DNA of 64,000 bases from Planctomycetota bacterium (GCA_024280885.1 JAJRPF010000048.1:248001-312000); one strand, 5' to 3'; positions 29,920-38,228 are shown, counted from the first letter of the stretch. Numbers and translations are program-made. Notes: a model not told the origin generated them from the sequence alone.

Positions 29920-31143
29920 TCACGCCGACCTGATGGCGCTCGTGGGGGCGCCGGGGGCGCCCTCCGCAATCGCTGACTCGAAGATCCGATAGCGCCGATA
30001 GATCGCGCCGCCGATGTGCGCGATGGCGGCGATCATCAGATCGTTGTCCTCCAGTACCCAGGAGCACTCGGCGCCCACCCAACCGAGTCTTCTGGCGCCC
30101 TCGACAGAGCGCAGGATCAGCGCCGTCTCGAGGCCCGCGCGCCGATGCCGCGGGATCACGCCGAGCGTGACCATTCGCCCCTGTCGGATCCCGCGCTTCG
30201 CGACGAGGAAGCGCAAGATCGACCACGGCCAGAGGCGGCCACGGATCGTATGCAAGGCCTGATGAATATCCGGCAACGTGAGCGAGAACGCCACCGGCTC
30301 GCCCTCGTGATCGGCGAAGAGGAGCAGAGACGGGTCCAAGATCTGGCGCAGCGAGTGCGCTTCGTGCCGGATCTCCGCCGCGGTCATGGGGACGAAGCCC
30401 CAGTTCTTCTCCCACGCGCAGTTATAGATCTGGAGCACGTGCTCGATGTCCGCTGCGAAGCCCGCGCGGTCCGTGCGCACCGGTCGGATGCGGTAGCTGC
30501 CACGGCGTTCGATGCGCTTCACGATGCGCTCGAGACGCTCCAGTCCCGCCTGCGGCGTGTCGGCCCAGAGCGCAACCAGGTCCTTCGCGCCGCGTAGCCC
30601 CCACCCTTCGAGTAAGTCGGCGTACCACGACGGGTTGTAGGGCATGTCGACGACGGGCGGTCCCGGCCGCTTGTCCTCCACCAGGAGTCCGCTGAGCCCG
30701 TTCGTGGAGTACGAGAGCGGACCGCGCATCGTGTCCCGATCCCGGTCGCGAAGCCAAGCGGCCGCAGCATCGAGGAGCGCCGCTGCCGTCGCCTCATTCC
30801 GTTCGCACTCGAACCAGCCGAAGAAACCGATGTTGTTCCCATGCTGCTCGTCGTGGCGGGCATCCACGCACGCCGCGATCCGTCCGACATCGCGTCCGTT
30901 GCGCACCGCGACGAAGTGCTGGGCCTCTGCGTGCGCGAAGAACGGATGTTCCGGGTGCCACCGCGCGTGCTGGTCGAGGAGCAGCGGCGTGACGAAGTGC
31001 GCATCGCCGGCGTAGGGCGGCAACCCGGCCCGCCAGAAGCGCGTCCGCGCGCGCCGGTCGCGGGAGATAGCTGCGATGGTCACCGCCATCGGGGCCACAG
31101 AGACCGTGTCCACAGAGACTGGGGCCACGGACACGGGCAACAC
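29920..31143 (-). CDS. GNAT-fold acyltransferase, candidate bacterial ceramide synthase (bCerS-like)
   Basis: A 407-residue cytoplasmic protein of the acyl-CoA N-acyltransferase (GNAT) superfamily. An N-terminal half contains FVAVRNGRDVGRIAACVDARHDEQHGNNIGFFGWFECE, an acetyltransferase-like strand arrangement, and TMRGPLSYSTNGLSGLLVEDKRPGPPVVDMPYNPSWY. The C-terminal half ends with RMVTLGVIPRHRRAGLETALI, the typical acyl-CoA pyrophosphate-binding segment (V-x-P-x-x-R-x-x-G). In Caulobacter the ceramide synthase bCerS is a GNAT-type protein encoded near Spt. Here the gene follows the Spt-like gene by 27 bp on the same strand. I infer N-acylation of the sphingoid base. A different acyl acceptor cannot be excluded. 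Confidence 0.7.
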   Translation of the reverse strand: MLPVSVAPVSVDTVSVAPMAVTIAAISRDRRARTRFWRAGLPPYAGDAHFVTPLLLDQHARWHPEHPFFAHAEAQHFVAVRNGRDVGRIAACVDARHDEQHGNNIGFFGWFECERNEATAAALLDAAAAWLRDRDRDTMRGPLSYSTNGLSGLLVEDKRPGPPVVDMPYNPSWYADLLEGWGLRGAKDLVALWADTPQAGLERLERIVKRIERRGSYRIRPVRTDRAGFAADIEHVLQIYNCAWEKNWGFVPMTAAEIRHEAHSLRQILDPSLLLFADHEGEPVAFSLTLPDIHQALHTIRGRLWPWSILRFLVAKRGIRQGRMVTLGVIPRHRRAGLETALILRSVEGARRLGWVGAECSWVLEDNDLMIAAIAHIGGAIYRRYRIFESAIAEGAPGAPTSAIRSA

Positions 31144-31170
31144 CGGCGCAATGTCACCGCCATGAACGGA

Positions 31171-32361
31171 TCAGGCGACGCGGACGACGCCGGTCGCGCG
31201 ACCGATCTGCGCGAAGGCTTCGATGACGCGATCAAGTTCCTCCGGCGTGTGGGTCGCCATATACGACGTGCGGAGGAGCCCCTCGCCGGGCGGCACGGCG
31301 GGCGAGACCACCGGGTTGGTGAAGATGCCCGCTTCGTGCAGGCGATTCCAAAAACTGAACGTGTCGTGATCGCTGCCGATCGCGAGCGGGACAATCGGTG
31401 AGTGGCTCATCGAGACGTCCCAACCGAGATCCGTGAACGCCGCGTTCATGCGACTGACATTCGCCCAGAGTCGCGTGCGCCGCTCGGGTTCACTCTCGAC
31501 GACCTCGAGCGCGGCGAGGGTCGCCGCCGCCGAAGCCGGCGCCGGCGAGGCAGAGAAGATGAGCGAGCGCGCGAGGTGCTTGACGTACTCGATGACCTCG
31601 GTCTTCCCGGCCGCGAAACCGCCGAGCGACGCAAACGACTTCGAGAACGTGCCGACGACGACATCGATCTCGTCCTCAAGGCCGAAGTGCTCCGCCGTAC
31701 CGCGACCATGCTCGCCCAGGACGCCGATCCCGTGAGCGTCGTCGAGAAGGATGCGCGCGCCGTAACGGCGCGCGAGTCGCACGATGTTCGGCAGGTCGCA
31801 GAGGTCGCCCTTCATCGAGAAAACGCCGTCCGTGATGATGAGACGACCCGCCGAGTCGGGGCACTCTTTCAGCTGTCGCTCGAGGTCCTCCATGTCGCTG
31901 TGGCGGTACTTGCGGAGTTGCGCGAACGAGAGTCGGCAGCCATCGAAGATCGACGCGTGATTCTCGCGGTCACAGAGGATTACATCGCCCTTGCCGGCGA
32001 GTGTCGAGATCACGCCCAGGTTCACCTGGAACCCGGTGGAGAATGTGATCACCGACTCATGCCGCATGAACTTGGCGAGGCGGCGCTCGAGTTCGACGTG
32101 CAGGTCGAGCGTGCCGTTCAGGAAACGCGAGCCCGTGCACCCCGAACCGTATTTCTCGACCGCGGCGATCGCTGCGGCGGTGACCTTCGGGTGGTGCGTG
32201 AGACCGAGGTAGTTATTCGACCCGATCATCACCATCGGCCGGCCATCGACGATGACCTCTTCCGTGTGGTTCTCGGAGATCTCGAGGAAGTAGGGGTAGA
32301 GGCCCGACCGCTTGAGCTGGTTGGCTCGATCGAAGCGACTGCACTTTTCGAAGAGGTCCAC
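31171..32361 (-). CDS. spt: Serine palmitoyltransferase-type alpha-oxoamine synthase
   Basis: A 396-residue PLP enzyme of the alpha-oxoamine synthase family. It has GLYPYFLEISENHTEEVIVDG and MIGSNNYLGLTHHPKV near the N terminus, SGCTGSRFLNGTLDLHVELE, HASIFDGCRLSFAQLRKYRHSDMEDLE and the PLP lysine near residue 241 in GTFSKSFASLGGF. The opening GxYPYF and GSRFLNGTLDxHxELE segments resemble soluble bacterial serine palmitoyltransferases more than BioF or Kbl. The reaction joins serine with a fatty acyl thioester to give 3-ketosphinganine. A GNAT acyltransferase follows and an NAD-dependent reductase is divergent, supporting sphingolipid synthesis. The start is a GTG with GAGGGAG upstream. Its upstream region carries the inverted-repeat element. 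Confidence 0.85.
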   Translation of the reverse strand: MDLFEKCSRFDRANQLKRSGLYPYFLEISENHTEEVIVDGRPMVMIGSNNYLGLTHHPKVTAAAIAAVEKYGSGCTGSRFLNGTLDLHVELERRLAKFMRHESVITFSTGFQVNLGVISTLAGKGDVILCDRENHASIFDGCRLSFAQLRKYRHSDMEDLERQLKECPDSAGRLIITDGVFSMKGDLCDLPNIVRLARRYGARILLDDAHGIGVLGEHGRGTAEHFGLEDEIDVVVGTFSKSFASLGGFAAGKTEVIEYVKHLARSLIFSASPAPASAAATLAALEVVESEPERRTRLWANVSRMNAAFTDLGWDVSMSHSPIVPLAIGSDHDTFSFWNRLHEAGIFTNPVVSPAVPPGEGLLRTSYMATHTPEELDRVIEAFAQIGRATGVVRVA

Positions 32362-32373
32362 GAACGCTCCCTC

Positions 32374-32652
32374 GGAAGGCCCGGCCGGACAACCCCACGG
32401 CGCCGGCGTTGGTGCGGGGGGTGACCATCAGTTGTAGCTCTTACCGCGTCCGGGCAGGCAGCCTGCGTTGGCGACCAGGCTGGGAGACCCTCGGCGGAGT
32501 CGCGTCGCATGGTACCCACGGCAGTCGTCCCGCCCGGATACGTCCAGATATGAAGGACACGTCCAGATGTGAAGAGCGCGTCCAGTATGAAGGGCACGTC
32601 CGGTATGAAGAACACGTCCAGCACCCAAGGGGATACCTGGCCGCACCTCCAG
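32374..32652. mobile_element. 279-bp copy of the terminal-inverted-repeat element, with inner tandem array
   Basis: The left end (32374-32400: GGCCCGGCCGGACAACCCC region) and right end (32626-32652: GGGGATACCTGGCCGCACC region) correspond to the ends of the element at 21943-22147. The interior shares GGAGTCG, the ACCCACG..ACGTCC stretch and GGCTG..CCAGGCT blocks. This copy is longer because of a tandem array at 32541-32624. It occupies the divergent promoter region between the serine palmitoyltransferase and reductase genes. Confidence 0.6.
32541..32624 (+). repeat. Tandem array of 18-19 bp units (CGTCCAGTATGAAGGRCA type)
   Basis: Four full units start at 32541, 32560, 32579 and 32597, and a partial unit starts at 32615. 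Each begins CGTCC(A/G)G and contains ATGAAG or GTGAAG. Unit length changes from 19 to 18 bp in the middle. In the other copy of the element only a single ACGTCCGG is present, so the array is an expansion specific to this locus. Confidence 0.8.
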
Positions 32653-32857
32653 GGCCCCGTTGGTTCGAATTCTGGCTGCCGAACCGAGAGGGGAACCCGC
32701 ACGATGGACGGGTTCGAACGCGATCGGAGGGTAGGTGTGGCGGCGCGGATGTGTCAACCTGTTTCGTGCGCCCCGGACGAGTCGGCGAGGCTGGGCGCAG
32801 AGGGTCATGAGACCGGTTGGCGACACCGAGATTGCGACATCTGGAGAAGGGGCGTGG

Positions 32858-33838
32858 ATGCGGGTATTTCTGACGGGGGCGACCGGCTTTGTCGGACGTC
32901 ACGTCGCCGCCGCTCTCGCCTCGCAAGGGCACGTGCTGCGCTGCCTCGTTCGGTCCGAAGCGCGCGCCGCACACCTGATCGAGGCGGGGCACGAGATCGT
33001 CGCGGGCGGCATCCTCGATGCAAGCGCACTCCGCAAAGGCGTGGCGGGGGTCGATGCCGTGGTCCACGTCGCCGGGCTGATCGCGGCGTGCTCGTACACG
33101 GAGATGCGCGCCGTCAACGTGACCGGCAGCGGCCTGCTTGCGGATGCTTGCGCGCGGGCCGATCACGCTCCCGACCGTTTCGTGCTGATCTCGTCGCTGG
33201 CGGCGGGGGGGCCGTCGGGTGCCTTGGGCCAGGGCGTGCGCGAGGACGACGCGCCGCGCCCGGTGAGCCGCTACGGGCGGTCGAAGCTCGACGGAGAGTG
33301 CGCCACGCGCCGGGGGCTCCCACGTGGCACCAGACTGACCGTCGTGCGGCCTCCCGCGGTCTATGGGCCGCACGACCGGGGCATTCTCGACTTCTTTCGT
33401 GCGGCTGCGCGGGGCGTCCATCTGCAGCTCGGAGACCGACGCATTTCGATCGTGCATGGCGAGGATCTGGCGCGCGGTGTGGTTGCCGCTCTCGAGGCTC
33501 CGGCGGCGGCCGGGCGCACGTACTATATCGCCAACGCGGAAAGCCATACGTTGGACGATCTCCTCGGTCGCATCGTGACCGCAGTCGGGCGTTCCGCGGT
33601 CGCGGTCAGCGTTCCGGAGTTCGCCGTGCGCGCGGCCGGCGTCGTGGCCGAGGAGATCGCTCGCGTGCGCGGCGTCGTGCCGACGTTCTCCCGCGACAAG
33701 GTGCGCGAGTTCCTCGCGTCGGGCTGGGTCTGCGATGCGTCGCGCGCCCGCGCTGACCTCGGTTGGACTCCATCCCACGCGATCGATGCCGGACTGCGGA
33801 CCACGGCTGACTGGTATCGCGAGCGCGACTGGCTGTGA
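32858..33838 (+). CDS. NAD(P)-dependent epimerase/reductase, candidate ceramide reductase (CerR-like)
   Basis: A 326-residue extended short-chain dehydrogenase. The cofactor motif is FLTGATGFVGRHVA at residues 3-16. The catalytic site is LISSLAAGGP with SRYGRSKLDGE (Y-xxx-K), followed by VVRPPAVYGPHDRG. The C-terminal part (GWTPSHAIDAGLRTTADWYRE) is normal for the family. It is divergent from the serine palmitoyltransferase gene, about 500 bp away with a repeat element between. In Caulobacter a protein of this family (CerR) reduces the keto group during ceramide synthesis, so I infer the same here. Sterol-type or sugar substrates are alternatives. The start has GGAGAAGG upstream; a longer frame lacks a family-like N terminus. 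Confidence 0.82.
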   Translation: MRVFLTGATGFVGRHVAAALASQGHVLRCLVRSEARAAHLIEAGHEIVAGGILDASALRKGVAGVDAVVHVAGLIAACSYTEMRAVNVTGSGLLADACARADHAPDRFVLISSLAAGGPSGALGQGVREDDAPRPVSRYGRSKLDGECATRRGLPRGTRLTVVRPPAVYGPHDRGILDFFRAAARGVHLQLGDRRISIVHGEDLARGVVAALEAPAAAGRTYYIANAESHTLDDLLGRIVTAVGRSAVAVSVPEFAVRAAGVVAEEIARVRGVVPTFSRDKVREFLASGWVCDASRARADLGWTPSHAIDAGLRTTADWYRERDWL

Positions 33839-33893
33839 TGCAGCCTGCGGAATTCGCCCGCGTCGAGTGCGCTCGGACCCGTAGCCTGCGAGG

Positions 33894-35189
33894 ATGTCTA
33901 CCCGTTCGATGGCGCTCTCCGCAGCGCTTGCCGTAGCGTTCTTCTCCACCCCTGTGTTCGCGCAGGAGGACCTGCCCGAGGGCGCCGAGAGCACCGAAGC
34001 CTGGTACGCATTCTCCGAAGAATTCGCCACCCAGCTGCAGAGCGTCGGGCGCGTGCGTGAAGCTGTGGAGGAGATCCTCGCGTGCGGGACGCTGCACACT
34101 GACGAGATCGACAAACTCGCCGATGGCGCGGTACTCCTCGTGGAATTCGGGGCACAGCAGCCGGGCGGTCTCCGGCCTGGCTCCGAGTACCAGCGGATCG
34201 CGGACGACATGATCCGCGCCGCCGTGTCGCGCGGTGGCATCGGCGATGGCCGATTGGCCTACGCGATCGGACGCATCAGCTTCGCGGCCGTGGATTGGGG
34301 CGCGGCGTATCGGATGTTCCGCAACGCGCGCAAATCCGGCTGGGAACCGGCGCGCGTCGAGCCGTGGTACTACCGGGCCGTCGTCAATCGCGCCCCGCTG
34401 CTCCTCGACGCCATGCGCATCGATACGGCTGTCGAGCAACTCGAGGAGGTTATCGCCGCCCAGCCCGATCATCCCGAGACGATGGCCGCGGAGATCAACC
34501 TTGCCGCGGCGTACCGGCGTCGCGACGAGCGGGTGACGGCGGAGAAGATCCTGCGCGAACTCGTCAAGAAATTCCCCGCACGGCCGCAGCCCTGGAACAC
34601 GCTCGGACAGATCCTCTTCGATCAGGGGCGGCTCGAGGAAGCGCTCGAGGCGTTCCAGAACTCGATCTCACGCGCGGTGGCGCTCGGACTCGCGTACGAC
34701 GAAGCGCTTGTCTCGACGGCGCACGTTCTCTACAAGCTCGGCCGTGCCGAGGAGTCCGAGCGCGTGACGCAGAGCTATCTCCGCCTCCACCAGGACGCGC
34801 CGGGCGGGCTCTATCTGATGGCGATGCTCCACCGCGACAAGGGGCAGACGCTGGAGGCCGTCAAGACACTGCGACGGGCGCATCGTATCGCGCCTGACGA
34901 CACCGGGATCTTGACGCTGCTCCAGCAGGTGCACTACGAGCGTGACGAGATTGACGACGCCGAGTCAGTCGGCGCGGCGATCGACAAGATCGAAGAGGCG
35001 GCGCGACGCGCGCTCGACGAAGTCGATGCGGCGCCGAAATCCGGGGCCGCTGCTCCAGACTCCAAGACACCAGACTCCGGAACACCAGCTTCGGGGCCCC
35101 CCGAGCTTGGGATTCCGGAGCCTGGGGAGACTCCTGACGAGACGCCGGCGCCCGCCGCGGACGCCAAGAGCGACGACGCCGCGGAGTAG
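33894..35189 (+). CDS. Secreted TPR protein
   Basis: A 431-residue protein with a signal peptide (MALSAALAVAFFSTPVFAQ, cleavage after AFA). A helical repeat domain at about 140-365 contains at least five TPR-like units, for example AAEINLAAAYRRRDERVTAEKILRE, PWNTLGQILFDQGRLEEALEAFQNS and YLMAMLHRDKGQTLEAVKTLRRAHRIAP. The last 60 residues are Pro/Ala/Asp-rich and disordered (PDSKTPDSGTPASGPPE). It probably works as a periplasmic scaffold. The HAMP-like membrane protein starts 61 bp after its stop on the same strand, so the two may act together, but nothing shows on what. Confidence 0.82.
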   Translation: MSTRSMALSAALAVAFFSTPVFAQEDLPEGAESTEAWYAFSEEFATQLQSVGRVREAVEEILACGTLHTDEIDKLADGAVLLVEFGAQQPGGLRPGSEYQRIADDMIRAAVSRGGIGDGRLAYAIGRISFAAVDWGAAYRMFRNARKSGWEPARVEPWYYRAVVNRAPLLLDAMRIDTAVEQLEEVIAAQPDHPETMAAEINLAAAYRRRDERVTAEKILRELVKKFPARPQPWNTLGQILFDQGRLEEALEAFQNSISRAVALGLAYDEALVSTAHVLYKLGRAEESERVTQSYLRLHQDAPGGLYLMAMLHRDKGQTLEAVKTLRRAHRIAPDDTGILTLLQQVHYERDEIDDAESVGAAIDKIEEAARRALDEVDAAPKSGAAAPDSKTPDSGTPASGPPELGIPEPGETPDETPAPAADAKSDDAAE

Positions 35190-35250
35190 CCTCCTAAAGC
35201 GCGCCACCGGCGAGAGCCGATCCTGGAAGCGGTACCAGGAGCTACTCGCG

Positions 35251-35919
35251 ATGGGCAAACCCACCTTCCGACGCAAGCAGAAAATCACCGACGCCAAGTT
35301 CCAACTTGAGGTTGGACTGCATCTCGTCGGCTGGCTCTACCTCTACATCGTGGTCACGGCCGTGGCGATCAACATCCCCGCGCTGAAGTCGCTGCTCTCG
35401 GCCGATGTTGCCGACCCCGAGTACGTCGAAGCCGTTCTCGCGGTGCGCAGTTTCAGTCGTTTCGTCCTGATCCCGTTGGTCGTGACGTTTGTTGCGATGG
35501 CGTTTCACGCTGTCCTGCTCACGCACCGCATTGCCGGGCCGATGTACCGCGTCAAGGCTGTCTTGCAGCAGATCGCGCGCCGCGAGTACCCCGAGCGCGT
35601 CACGTTCCGCACCAAGGACTTCCTCCACGATGTGGCCGTCGAGATGACGACCACCGTCCAGGCTTTGCGTGAAGACCAACTCCGCATGCAGCGCATGAAT
35701 GGTGAGACGTCCGAGGCTGCCCAACGACTCGTCGAAGCTGCCGACGCCGGAGTCGACCGAGCGGCGATGGCGGCGATTGCGCGCGAAATCCTTGAGGCCG
35801 CTGAGCGTCTCGATCGTCACGTCGCGCCGCCCGAGTCCGAAGACGACGGTCCGATGACCCCGCCGACGGCCGAGCCCGCCACCGCCGGGGTCGAGCCCGT
35901 CAGCGCCCTCGACGTCTGA
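35251..35919 (+). CDS. Two-helix membrane protein with HAMP-like domain
   Basis: A 222-residue protein with two membrane helices at about 22-45 (LEVGLHLVGWLYLYIVVTAVAI) and 72-92 (FVLIPLVVTFVAMAFHAVLL) separated by a short periplasmic loop. LTHRIAGPMYRVKAVLQQIARREYPERVTFR follows, the HAMP-type connector seen in many delta-proteobacterial and planctomycete proteins. Then come a helical segment and an acidic, Pro-rich tail. There is no kinase, cyclase or methyl-accepting domain, so the output must lie in another protein. The ATG at 35251 is preceded by CAGGAG; a longer upstream frame overlaps the TPR gene and was rejected. Confidence 0.8.
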   Translation: MGKPTFRRKQKITDAKFQLEVGLHLVGWLYLYIVVTAVAINIPALKSLLSADVADPEYVEAVLAVRSFSRFVLIPLVVTFVAMAFHAVLLTHRIAGPMYRVKAVLQQIARREYPERVTFRTKDFLHDVAVEMTTTVQALREDQLRMQRMNGETSEAAQRLVEAADAGVDRAAMAAIAREILEAAERLDRHVAPPESEDDGPMTPPTAEPATAGVEPVSALDV

Positions 35920-36064
35920 GCCCTTGGCGCCTCGCGGGCACTCCGTGGCGTCGGCGGCCCGTTCAGCAATCGGCTCACGCGTGTAACTCACGTCACAGTA
36001 ATTCGTTGCGACGTTGTCTGCTTCGCGCGCCCCACGCTCCGTCCGGATCGGCTAGTCTAGTCAC

Positions 36065-37654
36065 GTGACCGGAAGACGCGTCCGTTGGATCGGAACTGTC
36101 GCGGTGTTGGCACTCGTGCTGACCGCGGTGTCGTCTGGAGTGCCGACCGCGATCGCCGCTGACTCTCCGGATCAGGACGCTCCGGATCAGCAGGATTCGG
36201 GCCCGACTCTGACGTCGCCTGCCAAGGTGAAGGCGAAGAAGAAGCGCAAGCGCACGATCAAGGTGCGCAAACTGCGACCGAAGTCGGGGGCCACGTTCGT
36301 CCGCCTCGACGCCACCGTTCGGATCCGGTTCAACCGTGCCGTCGATCCCGAGACCATCAATCGGACCACGGTCTCGATCACGCCTCTGGGCGGCGAGTCC
36401 CTCGATTGGACGGCGACGTTCGAGAAGAACGGGAAGCAGGCGGTCCTCACGCCGGTCGGCTTCTTCGACCCCGGCAAGGACTACCAGGTCAGCGTTCGCT
36501 TCGGGGTCACGTCCACGAAGGGCGATCTGCTCAAGAAGCAAGACTCCGCGATCTTCTTCACGGACGCGAACGTCGCGCCGCTGCAGTTCATCCGCCCCGA
36601 CCAGTTCGAGAAGGTCGCGTCCACGATGTTCGACGGACGGACCGAGCATTCGGCCACGCTTCTCGCCGGTGGCCGGGTCCTCCTCGCCGGTGGCATGGTT
36701 GACGGGACGGCGCTCTCCACCACCGCTGACTTCTTCGATCCGGTCGAGGACGAGTTCCGCGTCGTGCCGTCCCGACTGACCACGGGGCGTGCCTTCCACC
36801 CCGCGGTCGAATTCGCCGGCGGCGCGCTGCTGATCGGTGGTTGGGATGGTGTCGCGGCTTCCGACACGACCGAGCTATTCGACCCGTCGGTGATCGAGTT
36901 TCGCCCCGGGCCGGGATTGGTCGAGCGGCGTGACTTCGTGGACGCCGTTCGGTTGGACGATGGTCGCGTTCTCGTCGTGGGCGGCTTGGACTATGTCGGT
37001 AACGGAGCGTCGTTCAGCGTCACGGCAGAGATCTACGATGCGTCGCGTGGTTCGTTTCGCCTCACGCTCGGATCGCCGGAGGATCGGCGCGCCGGCCATC
37101 GCCTCACGCTACTTCTGGACGGTCGCGTCCTCATCACAGGCGGTCAGGCGCCCGGCGCAGGCGGCGGTGCGACAGCGGAGATCTTCGACCCGCGAACCGA
37201 GACGTTCGAATACACCACGACACCGCCCCTGGGTTTCCGCCAACTCCACACCGCGACGCTACTCTCCGACGGTCGCGTGTTCATCGCGGACGGCGGCAAC
37301 GGGAAGATGGAACTCTTCGATCCCGAGACCGGTCGCTTCTTCGCCGCCGGTGGCGCGAGCTTCGTACGTCGTACGAAGGCCACGGCATCGCTGCTCCCCG
37401 GCGACAAGGTACTCCTGCTCGGTGGGTTCGATCAGCGCGGCACGCAGACTCTCATTCTGGAATCCATGGACCTCTACCTCCCCTTCCTCGGCGGAGGCAT
37501 CGGGCGCGTGGTTCGACCCGAAGTCGTCCTCGACTCGCCGCGTGCGGGCCATACCGCCACGACCCTCACGGGCGGCCGCGTCCTGATCGCTGGCGGCTAC
37601 GGCCCGGGCGGTGGCGACAGCCTGGCGACGGCGCTGATCTTCGATCCTCGGTGA
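36065..37654 (+). CDS. Secreted kelch-repeat protein with N-terminal Ig-like domain
   Basis: A 529-residue exported protein. It has a signal peptide (IGTVAVLALVLTAVSSGVPTAIAA), a Lys-rich linker (KVKAKKKRKRTIKVRK), then an SbsA/Big_5 Ig-like domain (LRPKSGATFVRLDATVRIRFNRAVDPETIN..FFDPGKDYQVSV). The rest is a kelch beta-propeller with repeats of the form HSATLLAGGRVLLAGGM, DAVRLDDGRVLVVGG, HRLTLLLDGRVLITGGQ, HTATLLSDGRVFIADGG, KATASLLPGDKVLLLGGF and HTATTLTGGRVLIAGGY, each followed by a Y/FDP turn. Such propellers bind sugars or proteins at the cell surface. The start is a GTG; the signal peptide supports it. Its stop codon begins the long hairpin of the 3' repeat. Confidence 0.88.
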   Translation: MTGRRVRWIGTVAVLALVLTAVSSGVPTAIAADSPDQDAPDQQDSGPTLTSPAKVKAKKKRKRTIKVRKLRPKSGATFVRLDATVRIRFNRAVDPETINRTTVSITPLGGESLDWTATFEKNGKQAVLTPVGFFDPGKDYQVSVRFGVTSTKGDLLKKQDSAIFFTDANVAPLQFIRPDQFEKVASTMFDGRTEHSATLLAGGRVLLAGGMVDGTALSTTADFFDPVEDEFRVVPSRLTTGRAFHPAVEFAGGALLIGGWDGVAASDTTELFDPSVIEFRPGPGLVERRDFVDAVRLDDGRVLVVGGLDYVGNGASFSVTAEIYDASRGSFRLTLGSPEDRRAGHRLTLLLDGRVLITGGQAPGAGGGATAEIFDPRTETFEYTTTPPLGFRQLHTATLLSDGRVFIADGGNGKMELFDPETGRFFAAGGASFVRRTKATASLLPGDKVLLLGGFDQRGTQTLILESMDLYLPFLGGGIGRVVRPEVVLDSPRAGHTATTLTGGRVLIAGGYGPGGGDSLATALIFDPR

Positions 37655-37693
37655 TCCAGCGCCCTGCGCGCGAAGCGCGCAGGGCGCTGGATC
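37653..37693 (+). terminator. 19-bp perfect stem-loop overlapping the kelch gene stop codon
   Basis: Arm 37653-37671 pairs perfectly with 37675-37693 around a GAA loop (GCGAAGC tip). The TGA stop shares its last two bases with the left arm. It has the same 19-bp stem length and 3-nt loop as the hairpin at 17051-17091, with an unrelated stem sequence. Confidence 0.75.
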
Positions 37694-37955
37694 GTATTGC
37701 GTTTGTGGCGACTCCGTCGCCACCCCTCGCTTCGCTCGGGTGTTCGGCTTCCGTCGCGGCTCCGGCTGCTTCAACTGGGGCGGCGCTCGGAGTTCGTCGC
37801 CTCGCCTCGGGTCGGATACGCGTTGTCTGGCCACGCGCGTCGCAAGTGCGGGTTTCGCAGGCGGAATCCGCTCCCTCCACCTCACCGCGACTGTCACGGC
37901 CTGTGCTGACGCACAAGCCCCGCCAATCGCTCTCATTTCTGGCGTTGTCGCGGGG
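37653..37955 (+). repeat. Multi-hairpin 3' repeat, copy B
   Basis: Same order as copy A: stop-codon hairpin, box TTGCGTTTGTGG, second hairpin at 37705-37723 (GTGGCGAC-TCC-GTCGCCAC), blocks GTTCGGCTTCCGTCGCGGC, GCTGCTTCAACTGGGG and TTTCGCAGGCGGAATCCGC, third hairpin (TGTGCTGACGCACA) and tail GCCCCGCCAATCGCTCTC. Relative to copy A, the second stem differs at several positions on both arms with pairing kept. Confidence 0.75.
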
Positions 37956-38120
37956 GGCGGGCTTATTCGCGACCGCGGGGCTGGCGTCGCATAACCCCAC
38001 AGACCGGGTCGGCCTTTGGGCCTTGTAGCCTCAACGTGAGCGCGAATTCGCGCCGCCCGCCCTCGGGAAAATCCGGTCTCTCCTTCCCTCTCTATCCCCG
38101 ATCAACGGCGGGCGTGGCCG

Positions 38121-38228
38121 GGCCGAGATCGCGTGCCTGGCTCAATTTTTGCGCGCGCCGACGAGACTCGCCCTTGTCCATCCGGGCAGCCGCGCGAAGA
38201 AATTGAGCCTGGCACGGTGTTTCGATCC
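38121..38228. repeat. 108-bp REP-like inverted repeat, copy 2
   Basis: Arms GGCCGAGAT..GTGCCTGGCTCAAT..GCGCGCG (38121-38157) and CGCGCGAAGAAATTGAGCC..GGCACGG (38191-38228) match copy 1 at 17425-17532 in length and sequence, including the shared upstream box CCGATCAAC. The order [multi-hairpin unit]-[REP-like repeat] is the same at both loci. The remaining DNA up to 38336 shows no gene. Confidence 0.75.

Noticed and set aside
32541..32624. CRISPR-like array
   Set aside because: Units are adjacent 18-19 bp repeats without spacers, and no cas gene is near.
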